Shown here: positions 35,677 to 46,356 of the stretch, in pieces
How positions within the stretch are numbered: position 1 is the stretch's first letter
Layout of the letters: each line of letters opens with the position of its first letter
From: Brachionus manjavacas
Taxonomy: Eukaryota > Rotifera > Eurotatoria > Ploima > Brachionidae
Reading direction: 5' to 3'
Length of the DNA: 64,000 nucleotides
Assembly (NCBI GenBank): GCA_019054805.1
Contig: JAHQIY010000001.1
Coordinates: 8,942,501-9,006,500 of the forward strand
The notes under the pieces: model-generated
What the model was told of the DNA's origin: nothing
The model's input: only the letters and a program-made list of their open reading frames with translations
Database searches by the model: none
Translations under genes and position numbers: made by a program

Positions 35677-37038
35677 AATTGGTTTAATTTTTTGTGTTTG
35701 AATTACAAAATATATCCAATGTTGAAATAACATTGAAAAAGTGCGATGTTTCAAATATTTTTTTCAGTTTCAATAAAAAAATAATTTAAAGTTGAAATTG
35801 AGCATTTTCATATTTGAAATGTAACTCTTTAGTGAAATAGAATGAGTTTAATTTTTATTTTGAAATTTGAAAAAAGTATAGAAAATTCATTTTTAACTTT
35901 TAAACAATTCATCTATTTATTTTAACCGAGAAAATGCTCCTTCAGAATAAAAATACATGAAAAAAGTAAAAATAAAGTTAAATAATATAAAATAAAATAA
36001 AAAATGAATACAAAAAAAAGATAAATAATTCACTTAGAATAAAGTTTTTATTCAATTGTTGAAAACTGGGTCTAGTCGGTTAAATGAACCATAGTTCACT
36101 TTTATCCAAAAAATTCTTGTTCTCAGGTTTTGTGAACTATTGGTTCACCCAATTTTTTTATTCAAAATATAATTAGGGTAAACCAAAATAGAATTAAGTG
36201 AACAAATTGAATAAAGCTATTTAAAAGAATTCTTAATTCTCGAAACTGATATAAAATTAGTTTATATATATTTTTTTTTTGAAGGAGCTTAAAAATAGCT
36301 TATCATTTGCTTTGATCTGGTTAACTTGGAATTACCCTTTCAACAATCCCAAACACCTAAATGCGCTCTTTACTTAAATCTTTGCCTTACAGCATAAAAT
36401 AACAAAAATTAAAGAAAATTAAATTCAATTTTTCACCCTTTGTGTTTGACTTTGGGGAACATAGATTCATCTATTTCCCAAAATTTACTTGCTTCACCCA
36501 ACTTTAAATTTTCTATGTAATTATTCTTTCTATCTTATTTTTTATAATTACATTAGCTTTTTTTCTAAATAGATGAAAAAATTTCAAAATAGTTGAACAA
36601 TTTTTAGATAATGTTATGGTCAATTAATAGTTCATAAAACATGAGAGCAAGAATTGTTTCAGTAACAGGTGAACCATAGTTTACCTAAGCGATTAGACCC
36701 GAAAAACTTTTTTTTCTTCTTATAAAATTTTGACAAAAGTGATAATTTAATTTCGTTTGGTCCATTTTAACAAATACTTAATTAATGAAATATGAAGAAC
36801 AGAGCGAGGATAGTTTTTTAAACTAGAATTATTATCTTTAAGAATCATTATAATAAAAAAAAAGATTAAAAAATCATCATTATTTTATAAAAAAACAAAG
36901 TTTTCATGTTTGCAATATTAACTTTTAATTATTTTTTTTTTTGAAACTGAAAAAAATATTTGAAACATCGCACTTTTTCAATGTTATTTCAACATTGGAT
37001 GCATTTTGTAATTCAAACACAAAAAATTAAACCAATTT
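35677..37038. repeat. 1.36-kb inverted-repeat element with about 95-bp nearly perfect TIRs
   Basis: The left arm begins at about 35677 (AAATTGGTTTAATTTTTTG...). The right arm is its reverse complement ending at 37038. They match over about 95 bp with roughly two differences (ATAT versus GCAT in the middle) and more loosely to about 125 bp. The arms contain AAAAAGTGCGATGTTTCAAA. The interior has no coding frame and contains a second, nested inverted repeat (36068-36700). Confidence 0.85.
36068..36700. repeat. 633-bp nested inverted-repeat element
   Basis: The ends are GGGTCTAGTCGGTTAAATGA and the reverse complement of GGGTCTAATCGCTTAGGTAA, followed inside by ACCATAGTTCAC or ACTATGGTTCAC. About 34-bp TIRs with several differences. 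It lies wholly inside the larger element, so it is either an older insertion or part of a palindromic interior. Confidence 0.65.
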
Positions 37039-38445
37039 GATTTTAAATTAATTTTTGTTTATATTAGAATTCGAAACATGTGCAATGTTTTAAAATCTGA
37101 TTATCAAGTTAAATATTTATGAAATTTTAAAGATAAAATTTTGTTTAGTTCTTTTGTTATGAATCTAATGAATATTAGAATAGAATAATTTGAAAATTTC
37201 CTCTTCAATCGGCATAGTGAATTTTGCAACAAGGATCAAAATTAAGAATTAAAAATTGAAAATTTAAATGTTTAGGCCTAAAACTCCTTCTGCACAATGT
37301 GTCAGCTGATGTTAGTCTCTATAAAAATCCTGCAAGTCTGAAATAACTTTTAGCTAATCATTAAAATTAATTTTTTTTTCCACAATTCAAAAATTCAAAA
37401 TGATTTTTAATTCATTTAAATTTGAATAAAATTTTTTATTAAAAGAAATAAAGGCATTGTGAATTTCGGTACAAAAAAACAAAAATAAAATACACAAATT
37501 GCCAAAGCTTTAAATTTGACATCCTTTGTACCATCAATAAACTAATTCTGCAAAAAACTGCAATAGATTTTTAAAATCCATTGCGAATTTGGGGTATTAT
37601 GTTATACCGTATTCTCGCGTAATATCCCTCAGTGAACTTTTTTTTTTTGAGAATTCGTATTAAAAATTTTATGGCAACTATTTTTACCATTTAAACTCAT
37701 CTAATTAGTCGATAATTTATCTATATTCAAGATTATTATGCTGTTAATTTTTTTCTGTAAGAAAAAACAAAAACTAAAATAAATTATTCAATTTAATTTT
37801 AATAAACAATTTATTCTATTTTTACTGAGTTTTTCTGTAAAATATATTTATTAATATCCCCAAAAAATAAAATCTTATTGGTATTATAATTTTATTAACT
37901 TTTTTTAATTCCTATAACTATTTAAAAATAATTTTAATGCTATTTTCGCATTAAATTTAATCATAGTATTTTTTTAATTAATGCTTAATAGTTAAATCTT
38001 TGATTCATTCAAAAAAAATTTCAGGTCTGCTAGTTTTAGTTAATACTTGTTCATTTATTTTTTTACAAAAACAAATTTTCTCATTATTTAAACCTAATTG
38101 AGTGAGACATGAATTCAAATATGAAAAAGTTAGTTAAATATTAATTTTTGTATTAAAAATGAAAAATTAATTAAATAAATTTTTTAAAATAGAACTTTAT
38201 ATTATCTAATTTTCTGTAAAAAAATATTTTGGCATCTTTTCACGATTAAACAATGACTTAATCTTTAACTTTCAAGAGTAGTTTACTTTCTTCTGAATCA
38301 AAAATTTTGTTAATTTTTATTGTGTATAGAGGCAATTTGAACCGTCTAGATATAAAGCGAAAAAAAATCTATACTAAAACAAATAAGTAAACGTTTTGTT
38401 CACCTAACCCTTCAAAATGATTTAATAATAATGATTAAAATAATA
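37039..38445. other. AT-rich stretch with remnants of the CAGCTGAT repeat family
   Basis: Near 37270-37310 and 37450-37470 are words related to the foldback at 6180-6343 (CTTCTGCACAATGTGTCAG, GCATTGTGAATTT). Otherwise there is no coding frame and no feature. Confidence 0.4.
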
Positions 38446-39420
38446 TGAGCTACGACGGGCATTAGCCTGTAGAGCAAGGCTAAGAGTCTCACTATGGTAG
38501 CTTAAACGATTTACAAAACATTAGTTAAATAGACTAAAAAGAGCTAGTTTTGTTGAATTGAAGTTGATCTGACGTTAAAAAAATTATCTGGTTTATTCTT
38601 AAAATTTTATTTTGATGTTGCTGCCAATACGTCGTCAGGTGGTAATCGGTTCCAGTTATCAACTACTCGATTTAAAATGAAATGCTCTCTGTGACCTTGT
38701 GTATTGCTTTGTGTATTGCTAGTCTATGATTTTGGCTACGAATGTTACCAGCAGGGCCGTCCGAAAACAATGAACTCATCAGTTTACTCGGATTATGCCA
38801 GTCCACTTTGCTTTATCCTTTACTAATCTTAAAATATTCGATAAGATCACCTCTTTCTCTCTCCTCACTTTTAGGGTTGTTAGTCCTAGTATTTTAAGCC
38901 TTTTTTCATAGGTGAGGTGACAGATGGACTTGACAAGCTTCGTCGCCCTCGCCCGAACTTTTTTCAAATTGTTGATGTCCTTCTTTGTATAGGGACACAA
39001 GGCTGCGATCGCGTATTCCAGATGAGGTCTAACAAATGCAAATAAAGCTTCTTAAAAGTGCTTGCTGTCCAACAATTGAAAGTTATACTCAACTGTCCCA
39101 ATACCATTTAGGCTCTATTAGCTGCTAGTGTTACTTGGTGATTCCACTTTAGATTCGAGCATAGGCTAAGAGAGTCTATGTCTTGTTGGAAGTTGACCAA
39201 ATTCCAATGAGTTCTTGATAACAGAAATTAACTTGGTATCGTCTGCGAATAGCTTGCGAAAACATTTAATGATTGATGGTATATTATTAATAAATAAAAC
39301 GAATAACAAAGGACCTAACACTGAACCTTGAGGTACCCCACTTAGAACGTCTAACCAGTCAGAGACAGAATCACCCATAACAACTCTTGATTTGATCATA
39401 AAAGATGAAAAACTGTACAT
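38446..39420 (-). mobile_element. 5'-truncated LINE (RT palm to 3' end)
   Basis: On the minus strand, 39390-39200 reads SRVVMGDSVSDWLDVLSGVP, QGSVLGPLLFVLFINNIPS and KLFADDTKLISVI, with the catalytic FADD present. 39000-38779 gives the thumb/C-terminal part (RARATKLVKSICHLTYEKRL). The C terminus near 38640 is WN-LP-like in translation. The 3' end folds as AGCTAC/GTAGCT (38502-38448 on the minus strand) with hairpin TAGCCT/AGGCTA and an imperfect TTATT tail. Same family as 14257-17277, frameshifted. Confidence 0.9.
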
Positions 39421-41127
39421 TTATAGAAAAAACCCGAAATTTTACAATATCAATTTGAATGAATGCCAAAGTGTGTCTGACTAAACATACACTTGGCTAT
39501 TTTAAAACACTGATTGATGGCTAAAATGCAGTGTGTTTTGAGTTTGGCCTCACGATTGAGATAAACACTTTTTTTATCTTTTTTTATATTTAGTATGGGA
39601 ATTTTTTAGGTTAGGCTGAATTTATTTAGATATCAAATTAGGTGATTTTTTTTTTATTTTTCCGCTATCAATTGATTAATATATAAAAGTGTGAGTTTAT
39701 TTTTATTTTATTATATTAGATAATAGATTTAAATTAGAAAGAAATTTATTAATATTTTTAAAAGTTTATTGAAAAAAATTGTTTAAATTCAGTGAATAAA
39801 ACAATAAAAAATATTTTTTTGAAAAGATTAGAACAACACAATAATTAATACAGGAGAAGTTTTCAAAAAATTTAAATAAGACTATGCCTTTTGTTTCATT
39901 GTTTTAGATATGTTTTAGACATTATTTTTCATTGTTTTAAACAGTTTGTATGTAGTATAAACAAGTAATTTTGATATAATTTATAGTTCCAAAAATGCCC
40001 TCAAAAACCATTTTCTTAAACTAAGCTTAACCCTTTTTAGTTTCTTTTTCAGTTTATTACTTGAATTTTCATTTTTGTTTCTAATTTTAAGAAAAATACT
40101 TTAATGTCATTTTATTTGGTTAATCATTTTTTTAAAGCTAATTTATTATTACAGTACATAAAAATTTTTTTTGTATTATTTTAATTTTAAATTTTCCTAT
40201 AAGGCTTTAATTTTTATCTAATAGAAAAATCAAAATTAGATCTTGGTTCTACAGTTTTTCAAGTAATTTCTCTTGTAATTCATCGATGATTTCTTGTAAA
40301 TCCATTGCTTTTTTTTTAAAAATCGACTTTCACCGATGAAAAGTTATCATTTGCACACTCTTAATTAATGTAGCATTCAATTAATTGACTGGATAAATTT
40401 AACTGTTAAATTTCCATCATCTAAATCCTCTTATTTAAACTTCCTTCTTTTAGTTTAAAATTTAAGTTGTTCGAATTAACTAATAAATCTTATTGTTTTT
40501 ATTATTAAACAGACAATTCTAGTAAGCTCGTTTTCGACACTTTGGCTGACATAAGGGGTCTCCAAAAATGGTTCTCTTAAAATTCATTTAGAAAAAAATG
40601 GTGAACCGTAAATGATATAATATTTAAATTTAGAGGATTCACAACTTTTTTTCTCTAGTTTCTAAAATTCAAATTTTTTAACTTTGAATTTCACTCCGGC
40701 CTATTAATTGATTCCTTCCTTTAGTAGTAGTATTTTTCTTTTTTTGTAAGCCTTTATTTCAAATTTTTTTTTTAAAAGCAGATAAATTTAAAATTACTTT
40801 AAAATTCAAGTCTTTTAAAATATTTTGAACCGAAGCTCTTTAAATATTTAATTTGATAGTGATCTGTCTACCTGAGAATTTTTGAGCCTAACTCTTTACT
40901 TTGATTTTATTTAAGTGATTCGAAACTGAATTTTTGGGACGAAGTTTTTGACAAAAATTTTCCATTTTCTCATTTATAAACTTAATTAATGAAATAAAAA
41001 AAATAAAAAATTTGTAAATAGTTTCTTAATTGAAAAAAACCTTTTCTAAATATTTTTTGAATGTTATTTGAATTTTTATTAGAGTGAGGTGAGAAAATTA
41101 TATAAACAGTGAGGTTAAAGTTTTTTT
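39421..41127. other. Gene-free AT-rich stretch
   Basis: No coding frame, RNA gene or repeat was recognised. Confidence 0.5.
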
Positions 41128-41360
41128 AGCAAAGTAAAATTAATGATGAAATAAAAAATTTTTAAACATGCTCAAAATTCTTAAATGCGTAATTTCATTA
41201 TTTGCAAGATTACACGCCGCTATACTTTTTTTTCAAATTTTATAATATGGTTTTTGAACCTAAAAAAATTCTGCAATCTCCAATGCAGTAGATTACGAGC
41301 ATATAAAAAATTTTGAGCATGTTTAAAATTTTGAAATTTGATCATTAATTTTACTTTGCT
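41128..41360. repeat. 233-bp foldback element with about 65-bp arms
   Basis: The left arm starts AGCAAAGTAAAATTAATGAT and includes AAACATGCTCAAAATT. The right arm is the reverse complement with a few indels, ending at 41360. Nearly the whole element can form one long imperfect hairpin around a short centre. No coding capacity. Confidence 0.8.
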
Positions 41361-41664
41361 GTTTGATTACGTAAATTAAAGTTAGTTTGTAAAAATTAAA
41401 TTACATTAAATTAAATTAAAAGTAAAATTTTGAGAAATCTTCTTTTTTTTCCTTTTTTTATGTTTGATCATATATCTGTAAATTAATTGTTCTAAATTTT
41501 CCTAATAAAATTTCTCGAAATACGAACACTTTGTTCCGAAAATCAAAAATTTCCAAATGGCATTTGGTGTTCGGAAAAAAAAATTCACTAATAAATAAAC
41601 ATAACTGAGTGTTTATTATCTCTTATTTGTTTTAAAATAAGTATATAAATATAAATGTATTTTT

Positions 41665-41860
41665 CAAAAATTTAGATTAATGAACTAAATATGACAATTA
41701 TGTTTAATACTTAAACTTTATTTAACATGATATTCATACGTCATAAACCTTATAATTATGCACCCAGCCCTCGTACAAATAGAGTACAAAGATGACCAAT
41801 ACAACTGACCAGGTTTAAAAGAAAATTTTTCAAATCAAAGACAACATACTTAATGCCATA
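41665..41860 (+). pseudogene. Partial duplicate of the start of the 45514-46356 gene
   Basis: Sequence from about 41672 (TTAGATTAA) through ATGATATTCATACGTCATAA (41730) to about 41850 parallels 45460-45650, including upstream non-coding bases. In translation it begins MIFIRHKPYNYAPS like the intact gene, then loses about 12 bases, acquires a stop and shifts frame. The copied upstream bases show it is a genomic duplication rather than a processed copy. It is about 3.8 kb upstream in the same orientation. Confidence 0.85.
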
Positions 41861-42690
41861 TATTCACCATAGTCTGAAAACAAATGGTTGTCCGAAATTT
41901 CAAATTAAAAAAAAAATTTATGAAATTCGACCACCTATTAATTCGAATATAATATCTATTTTTGTTTTGTCTTTATTTTCCTGTCTATAGTAAATTAAAC
42001 TTTGACCCGATATTGGTCATGAAAATTGCCAAACTTATTTAATATACAACTTTCTAGAGAATTTTATCTCAATTAAAATAAGCAAAATTTTTATCAATTG
42101 ATTGATATTTGTGTGATTTACGATGAAAAAAACTTTTCAGTGATCATTTTTAAATAATTAAATTTTTTAAAATAAAATACAATCATTTTTATTTCTAATT
42201 TATTTTTATTAAAATTATATATCAGTTTTATCAGATCAAAGTTAATTAAATAGGTGAGTTATCCTATTTATTAATTATAGGATAATGAACAATTATTTGC
42301 TATTATTTTGGAGATTGAAAATAATTCCAAAAATTGAAAATAAAAGTCTAAAATTTAGCGTATTGTTCGTAAGCAATTATTTTAAGCTTAAATCGTTAAT
42401 ACTGATAACAGTACAGTTTATTATAGGGAAGAATTCATTAAGATGATAATAAGAGAAGTTGAACGAATTAAGCTTGTACTTGTAACGAAAAGTTTTAACA
42501 TCTTTTCCTAAAATACAAGAGGATTTGAAGAAGCTTAATGTTTTTGTTAAATTATTGATACAAAAAATATTACCAATTTTAAAAAATAAAATTTTATTTT
42601 AGCTATTAAAATTTTTTTTTCATTTAATCAGAAAATAATATTTGGATAATTATGAATAGCCTAATGTTTTGATGTATAAACGGTGTACAA
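41861..42690. other. AT-rich stretch without recognised features
   Basis: No coding frame is convincing. The last 250 bp may be eroded LINE body leading into the LINE 3' end at 42691. Confidence 0.4.
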
Positions 42691-42765
42691 ATAGCTACCA
42701 TAGTTGTCTTCCGTGTAAGACTTCGCAAGTTCTTTGCAGTAGCTAATTATTATTATTATTATTAA
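42691..42765 (+). mobile_element. LINE 3'-end fragment with structured tail
   Basis: AGCTAC (42693-42698) pairs with GTAGCT (42739-42744). Inside are hairpin GTCTT-CCGTGT-AAGAC and hairpin GCAA-GTTCT-TTGC, then a TTATTATTATTATT tail. Coding sequence upstream is eroded or absent. Confidence 0.85.
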
Positions 42766-45148
42766 AATAGAAAATTTATGTATCATTACCATTACAAAAT
42801 ATTTCCATTTTTCAACTGATTGTTGTCATATTATTCGATCATTAATATATTAAATAATATGGCCAGTTTTTTTTGTCTCTTTAAAATTTCTGTTAAAAAT
42901 CGCGCAATTGAATTCCAAAATTCAATTCTTTCAAAAAACTTTTCTAATTATTATTTAGGACAAATAGAAAAATTCAAAAGCAATTAAATTGACTGTAAAT
43001 TTTTACCTAATTATCTATTTTAAAATGTATTTTTATTTACTAAAATTAAGAATAGATCTTTTCAAATAGTCTGATTCTTTTAAAGTCAAATCATGAAGGA
43101 TTTTATTAATTTTAGTCTCAATTTTATTAAAAATATATTTCCTCAGTCCTTTTTTTTGTGAGATTAAAATCAATAAAAGAACATAATTTAAAAAGAGCTT
43201 CATGTTAGAGATATCAATTTATTAATAAGAAAGAATAAAATTATTTTTGATTCCAATGATTGCCAATGTTATCAAAAACGTATATCAGAAAATAATCTAA
43301 ATACAATTAGAAAAATATAACTAATCCTTAATATCGATATTTAACTGCGAAGAATACTGTTTTAAGTTTACAATTTAGAATTTGAGAAATTTTCATTAAT
43401 CTGTCTTACAGTCTTTAATCATTTACCTGCTGAGCTTTTTAAAAAATAATTCTTGGTTTTTTGCATGATTTAACATTTCAACCAGTTTTAGTTTCAAACA
43501 GGCATTTTTCCAAATTGCTTTTAGAAACAATAATTTGTGTTAAAATAAACAATAAAACTTAAAAATAAAGTAAAAAATTACATTTCAAATAGATTTCTAT
43601 TATTTAAATAATTTATCTGGCTTAATAAGCAATTTTTAAAAGTTAATGTTTTTGAATGGCATTATTCAGGCTGAAACCCACACTTTGCATTTTCTTATTG
43701 ATTGAATCTAAAACAATCTAATACAAATAAGTTGTTAAGTCAATATTTAATTTAATCTAATCTAATTGACTGCAAAATATAATACGGTAAAAACTATCTT
43801 AGTTCATATTTTAAATAATTTATTGCGCTTCAAATGAAATTAAGCTTGGATAAAATTTTAATAAGCATTTTTCAAAGATTGGACTATCTTGGCAAAAATC
43901 AGGTCAAATTATATCTTATCAAAATATGAGCTTGTGAGACGACAATATTAATCGAATTTTTTAATTTTTCATAGATTTTTAATTTTTTAAGCATAATTTA
44001 TTAATTTAACAAAATTTAATTCAGTTTAATTTTTGTTAACTTCAATTCTTGAAAATGTTGAAAATTTTTTCCACCATATCATAATTTTTATTTTCAATTA
44101 TCAAAAATTTGATTAAAATCATTTTAAAAAATTTTTTTTTTTTTGAACTAATATCAAGAAATATGTTAAAAAGAAACAGAAATTTTGGTTCTGATCGGTA
44201 ATTGGAAAATTTGGAATGGCCATGAATCTTCTTTTCTTTTTTTTGAGTAGTTTTGAATACTCTAAAATCCATTAATTTATAAAAAAAGAAAACTTAAATT
44301 GCAGTTGTTCAGGAAATAATTTTAAGAGTCAATACACAAGTTTTTTAAATAAAAACAATATTTAAACTTAAAAATTCTCGAAAATTAAAATATCTAAAAG
44401 TTAAATCATTAAACAATTTTAATATAAAGTCACTATATTAATAAAAAATGTTCTAAATTTATAGATTAGTTATTATTGAATACGATACATTTAATTTAAT
44501 GAATTATAACAGCATATTTTTTTAATTTTGCATTGTGTAATCAATTAATTTTTTATCTGAATTATCATAAATAATTTTTAATGCGAGAATTTCATTCCAT
44601 CAATAATAAAGCATAAATAGAAAAATTAATTAAGGTTTATGAATTTTATTTATAAGAAAAGTAATTTGGAGGTCTGACGAATATTTTATTTTGAGATCAA
44701 AGTTTAAAATAAATTTTCTTCTAAATTAAAATTCTTTAGTTTAAGTTGTTTATAAAAAAAGATTCCTTTAAAAATTTAAAATGTTAATCAAATTTATATT
44801 TTAGTTTATTAACTCTTCAATGTTAGTTTTCAAATATTAATCAATAATGGTAAAGTTAACATTTTATTTTCGATCTATAATGATAAGAAAATAAGAAAAA
44901 AAATTTACATAAAGCCTAATAAAGGTTTGATTTAAATCTAACTCAAATTCGATGGATTTTTTTTAGTTTAAAAAACTTTTTTAGGCCATTTTTCGGTAAA
45001 ATTTAGCCTAATTAAATTATCTTTACACTTTTGGTCTGATACATTTATGCTGATTCCAATCCATTAAAATATAAATGCAACAATTTAATTAAAGACAAAT
45101 TTTTTATTTTTAATTTGTTTTAATTATTTTTCTTTATCAATATTGTAA
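42766..45148. other. Gene-free AT-rich stretch
   Basis: No feature was recognised. A minus-strand frame at 44272-44042 is Lys/Phe/Asn-rich, as expected from random AT-rich DNA. Confidence 0.45.
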
Positions 45149-45441
45149 TGTTTACATTAGAACCTTTGGGTCGATCAATTCGATCCTCTCTGATAGAAGG
45201 ATTGGAACATATTTTTCCTTGATTCTATAAAAGTGATGTTGAGGAAATATTGGCTATTATGACCACTTTCGGATTGGAACTAACTAAAGACTATTATTTT
45301 CGCAAGAAAATAGCTAACACCTGTCAGGTACTCGCACTATTAGCATCAATTCTTCTGAGAATCGAATTTATTAGTCTTCTGGGATTTTTTTCGTCGCCAG
45401 ATGCAATTTTTAAATTTTACATTAGTAAATTTATCTTTTAA
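45149..45441 (+). pseudogene. Coding-like remnant with an in-frame TGA, unrecognised
   Basis: From ATG 45149 the frame reads MFTLEPLGRSIRSSLIEGLE, meets TGA about 25 codons in, and continues coding-like with FYKSDVEEILAIMTTFGLEL and DYYFRKKIANTCQV to a stop at 45439. GC is higher than in flanking DNA. It may be a broken gene or an exon of something unplaced. The family is not recognised. Confidence 0.3.
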
Positions 45442-45513
45442 TAAAAAAAATTACAATTTAGATTAAATAAACTAAATGGCAAAATTTTATTAATTCTTAA
45501 ATTTTATTTCAAT

Positions 45514-46356
45514 ATGATATTTATACGCCATAAACCTTATAATTATGCACCCAGTCGTCGTCATCGTTCAAATAGAGTACAAAGACGACCAACACAACTG
45601 GACAGGCCGGCCAATTTAAATGGAAATTTCACTTTGTCAAATCAAAGGCGACTTGCTCGTTCCACTAGCAGTATTTTATTAGTTCGCTCCAAGACCTTGA
45701 ACGAAAGACTAGCAAGTATAGGTGGTCTTTTTGGCGCTTTGAGTATAATAACTACCGCGGCGCTTTTGTACGCCATATTTACAGCCAAGTCTCAGGACAA
45801 ATGGTACTACATAATAGCAGTGCTTGTAAATATTTCTATTTTAGTCATTTTGATGCTTGCTGCAATTTTGTTCGATCGTTTTTATATTAAAAAATATACA
45901 AACAGAAGGCAACCAAGTCCGCATAATCAACCAAGCCGAATTATAAACTTAAATCCAAACTTATACAACAATATTTCAACACATCCAGGTCTTTTGTCCA
46001 ATTTAAATGCCTTACTAAGAAATGATAATCACAACAATTCTCTTGACTACATGAACATAAGATCTTACAACGATATTCCACCTGAATATCCTGGTTATTT
46101 GGAAGCTAATCACACATTACAGAGTATTACTCCGTCAAATGATACGAATGTCAACTCAAACAAAATAACTAGTCAAATAAGCACCATTTCTAATGAAATT
46201 AATGATCAAGTCATATCAGCAAATATCCAGCAAAATAATGTTACCAATTCTATACCTGTTTCAAATCAAGTAAGTGAGATCACACAAATAGCTCCACCAG
46301 GATACTATGATTTGTATCCGACAAACGGCAACACATCAATTCCAAAAATTGTTTAA
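45514..46356 (+). CDS. Two-pass membrane protein with PPxY-like C-terminal motifs, unrecognised
   Basis: A single exon of 280 residues. A basic N-terminal segment (RRHRSNRVQRRP) precedes two hydrophobic segments at about 69-91 (GGLFGALSIITTAALLYAIF) and 99-119 (YYIIAVLVNISILVILMLAA), with a short polar loop between. The long C-terminal tail is Asn/Ser-rich and carries PPEYPGY (about 190-196) and PPGYYDLY (about 262-269), which resemble PPxY ligands of WW-domain E3 ligases. Such tails are seen in endolysosomal adaptor proteins, but no family assignment is justified. A broken partial copy lies at 41665-41860. Real-gene support: long frame, raised GC, ordered hydrophobic pattern. Confidence 0.75.
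   Translation: MIFIRHKPYNYAPSRRHRSNRVQRRPTQLDRPANLNGNFTLSNQRRLARSTSSILLVRSKTLNERLASIGGLFGALSIITTAALLYAIFTAKSQDKWYYIIAVLVNISILVILMLAAILFDRFYIKKYTNRRQPSPHNQPSRIINLNPNLYNNISTHPGLLSNLNALLRNDNHNNSLDYMNIRSYNDIPPEYPGYLEANHTLQSITPSNDTNVNSNKITSQISTISNEINDQVISANIQQNNVTNSIPVSNQVSEITQIAPPGYYDLYPTNGNTSIPKIV

Noticed and set aside
44042..44272. Minus-strand 76-codon frame
   Set aside because: Composition typical of random AT-rich sequence; no family or splice evidence.
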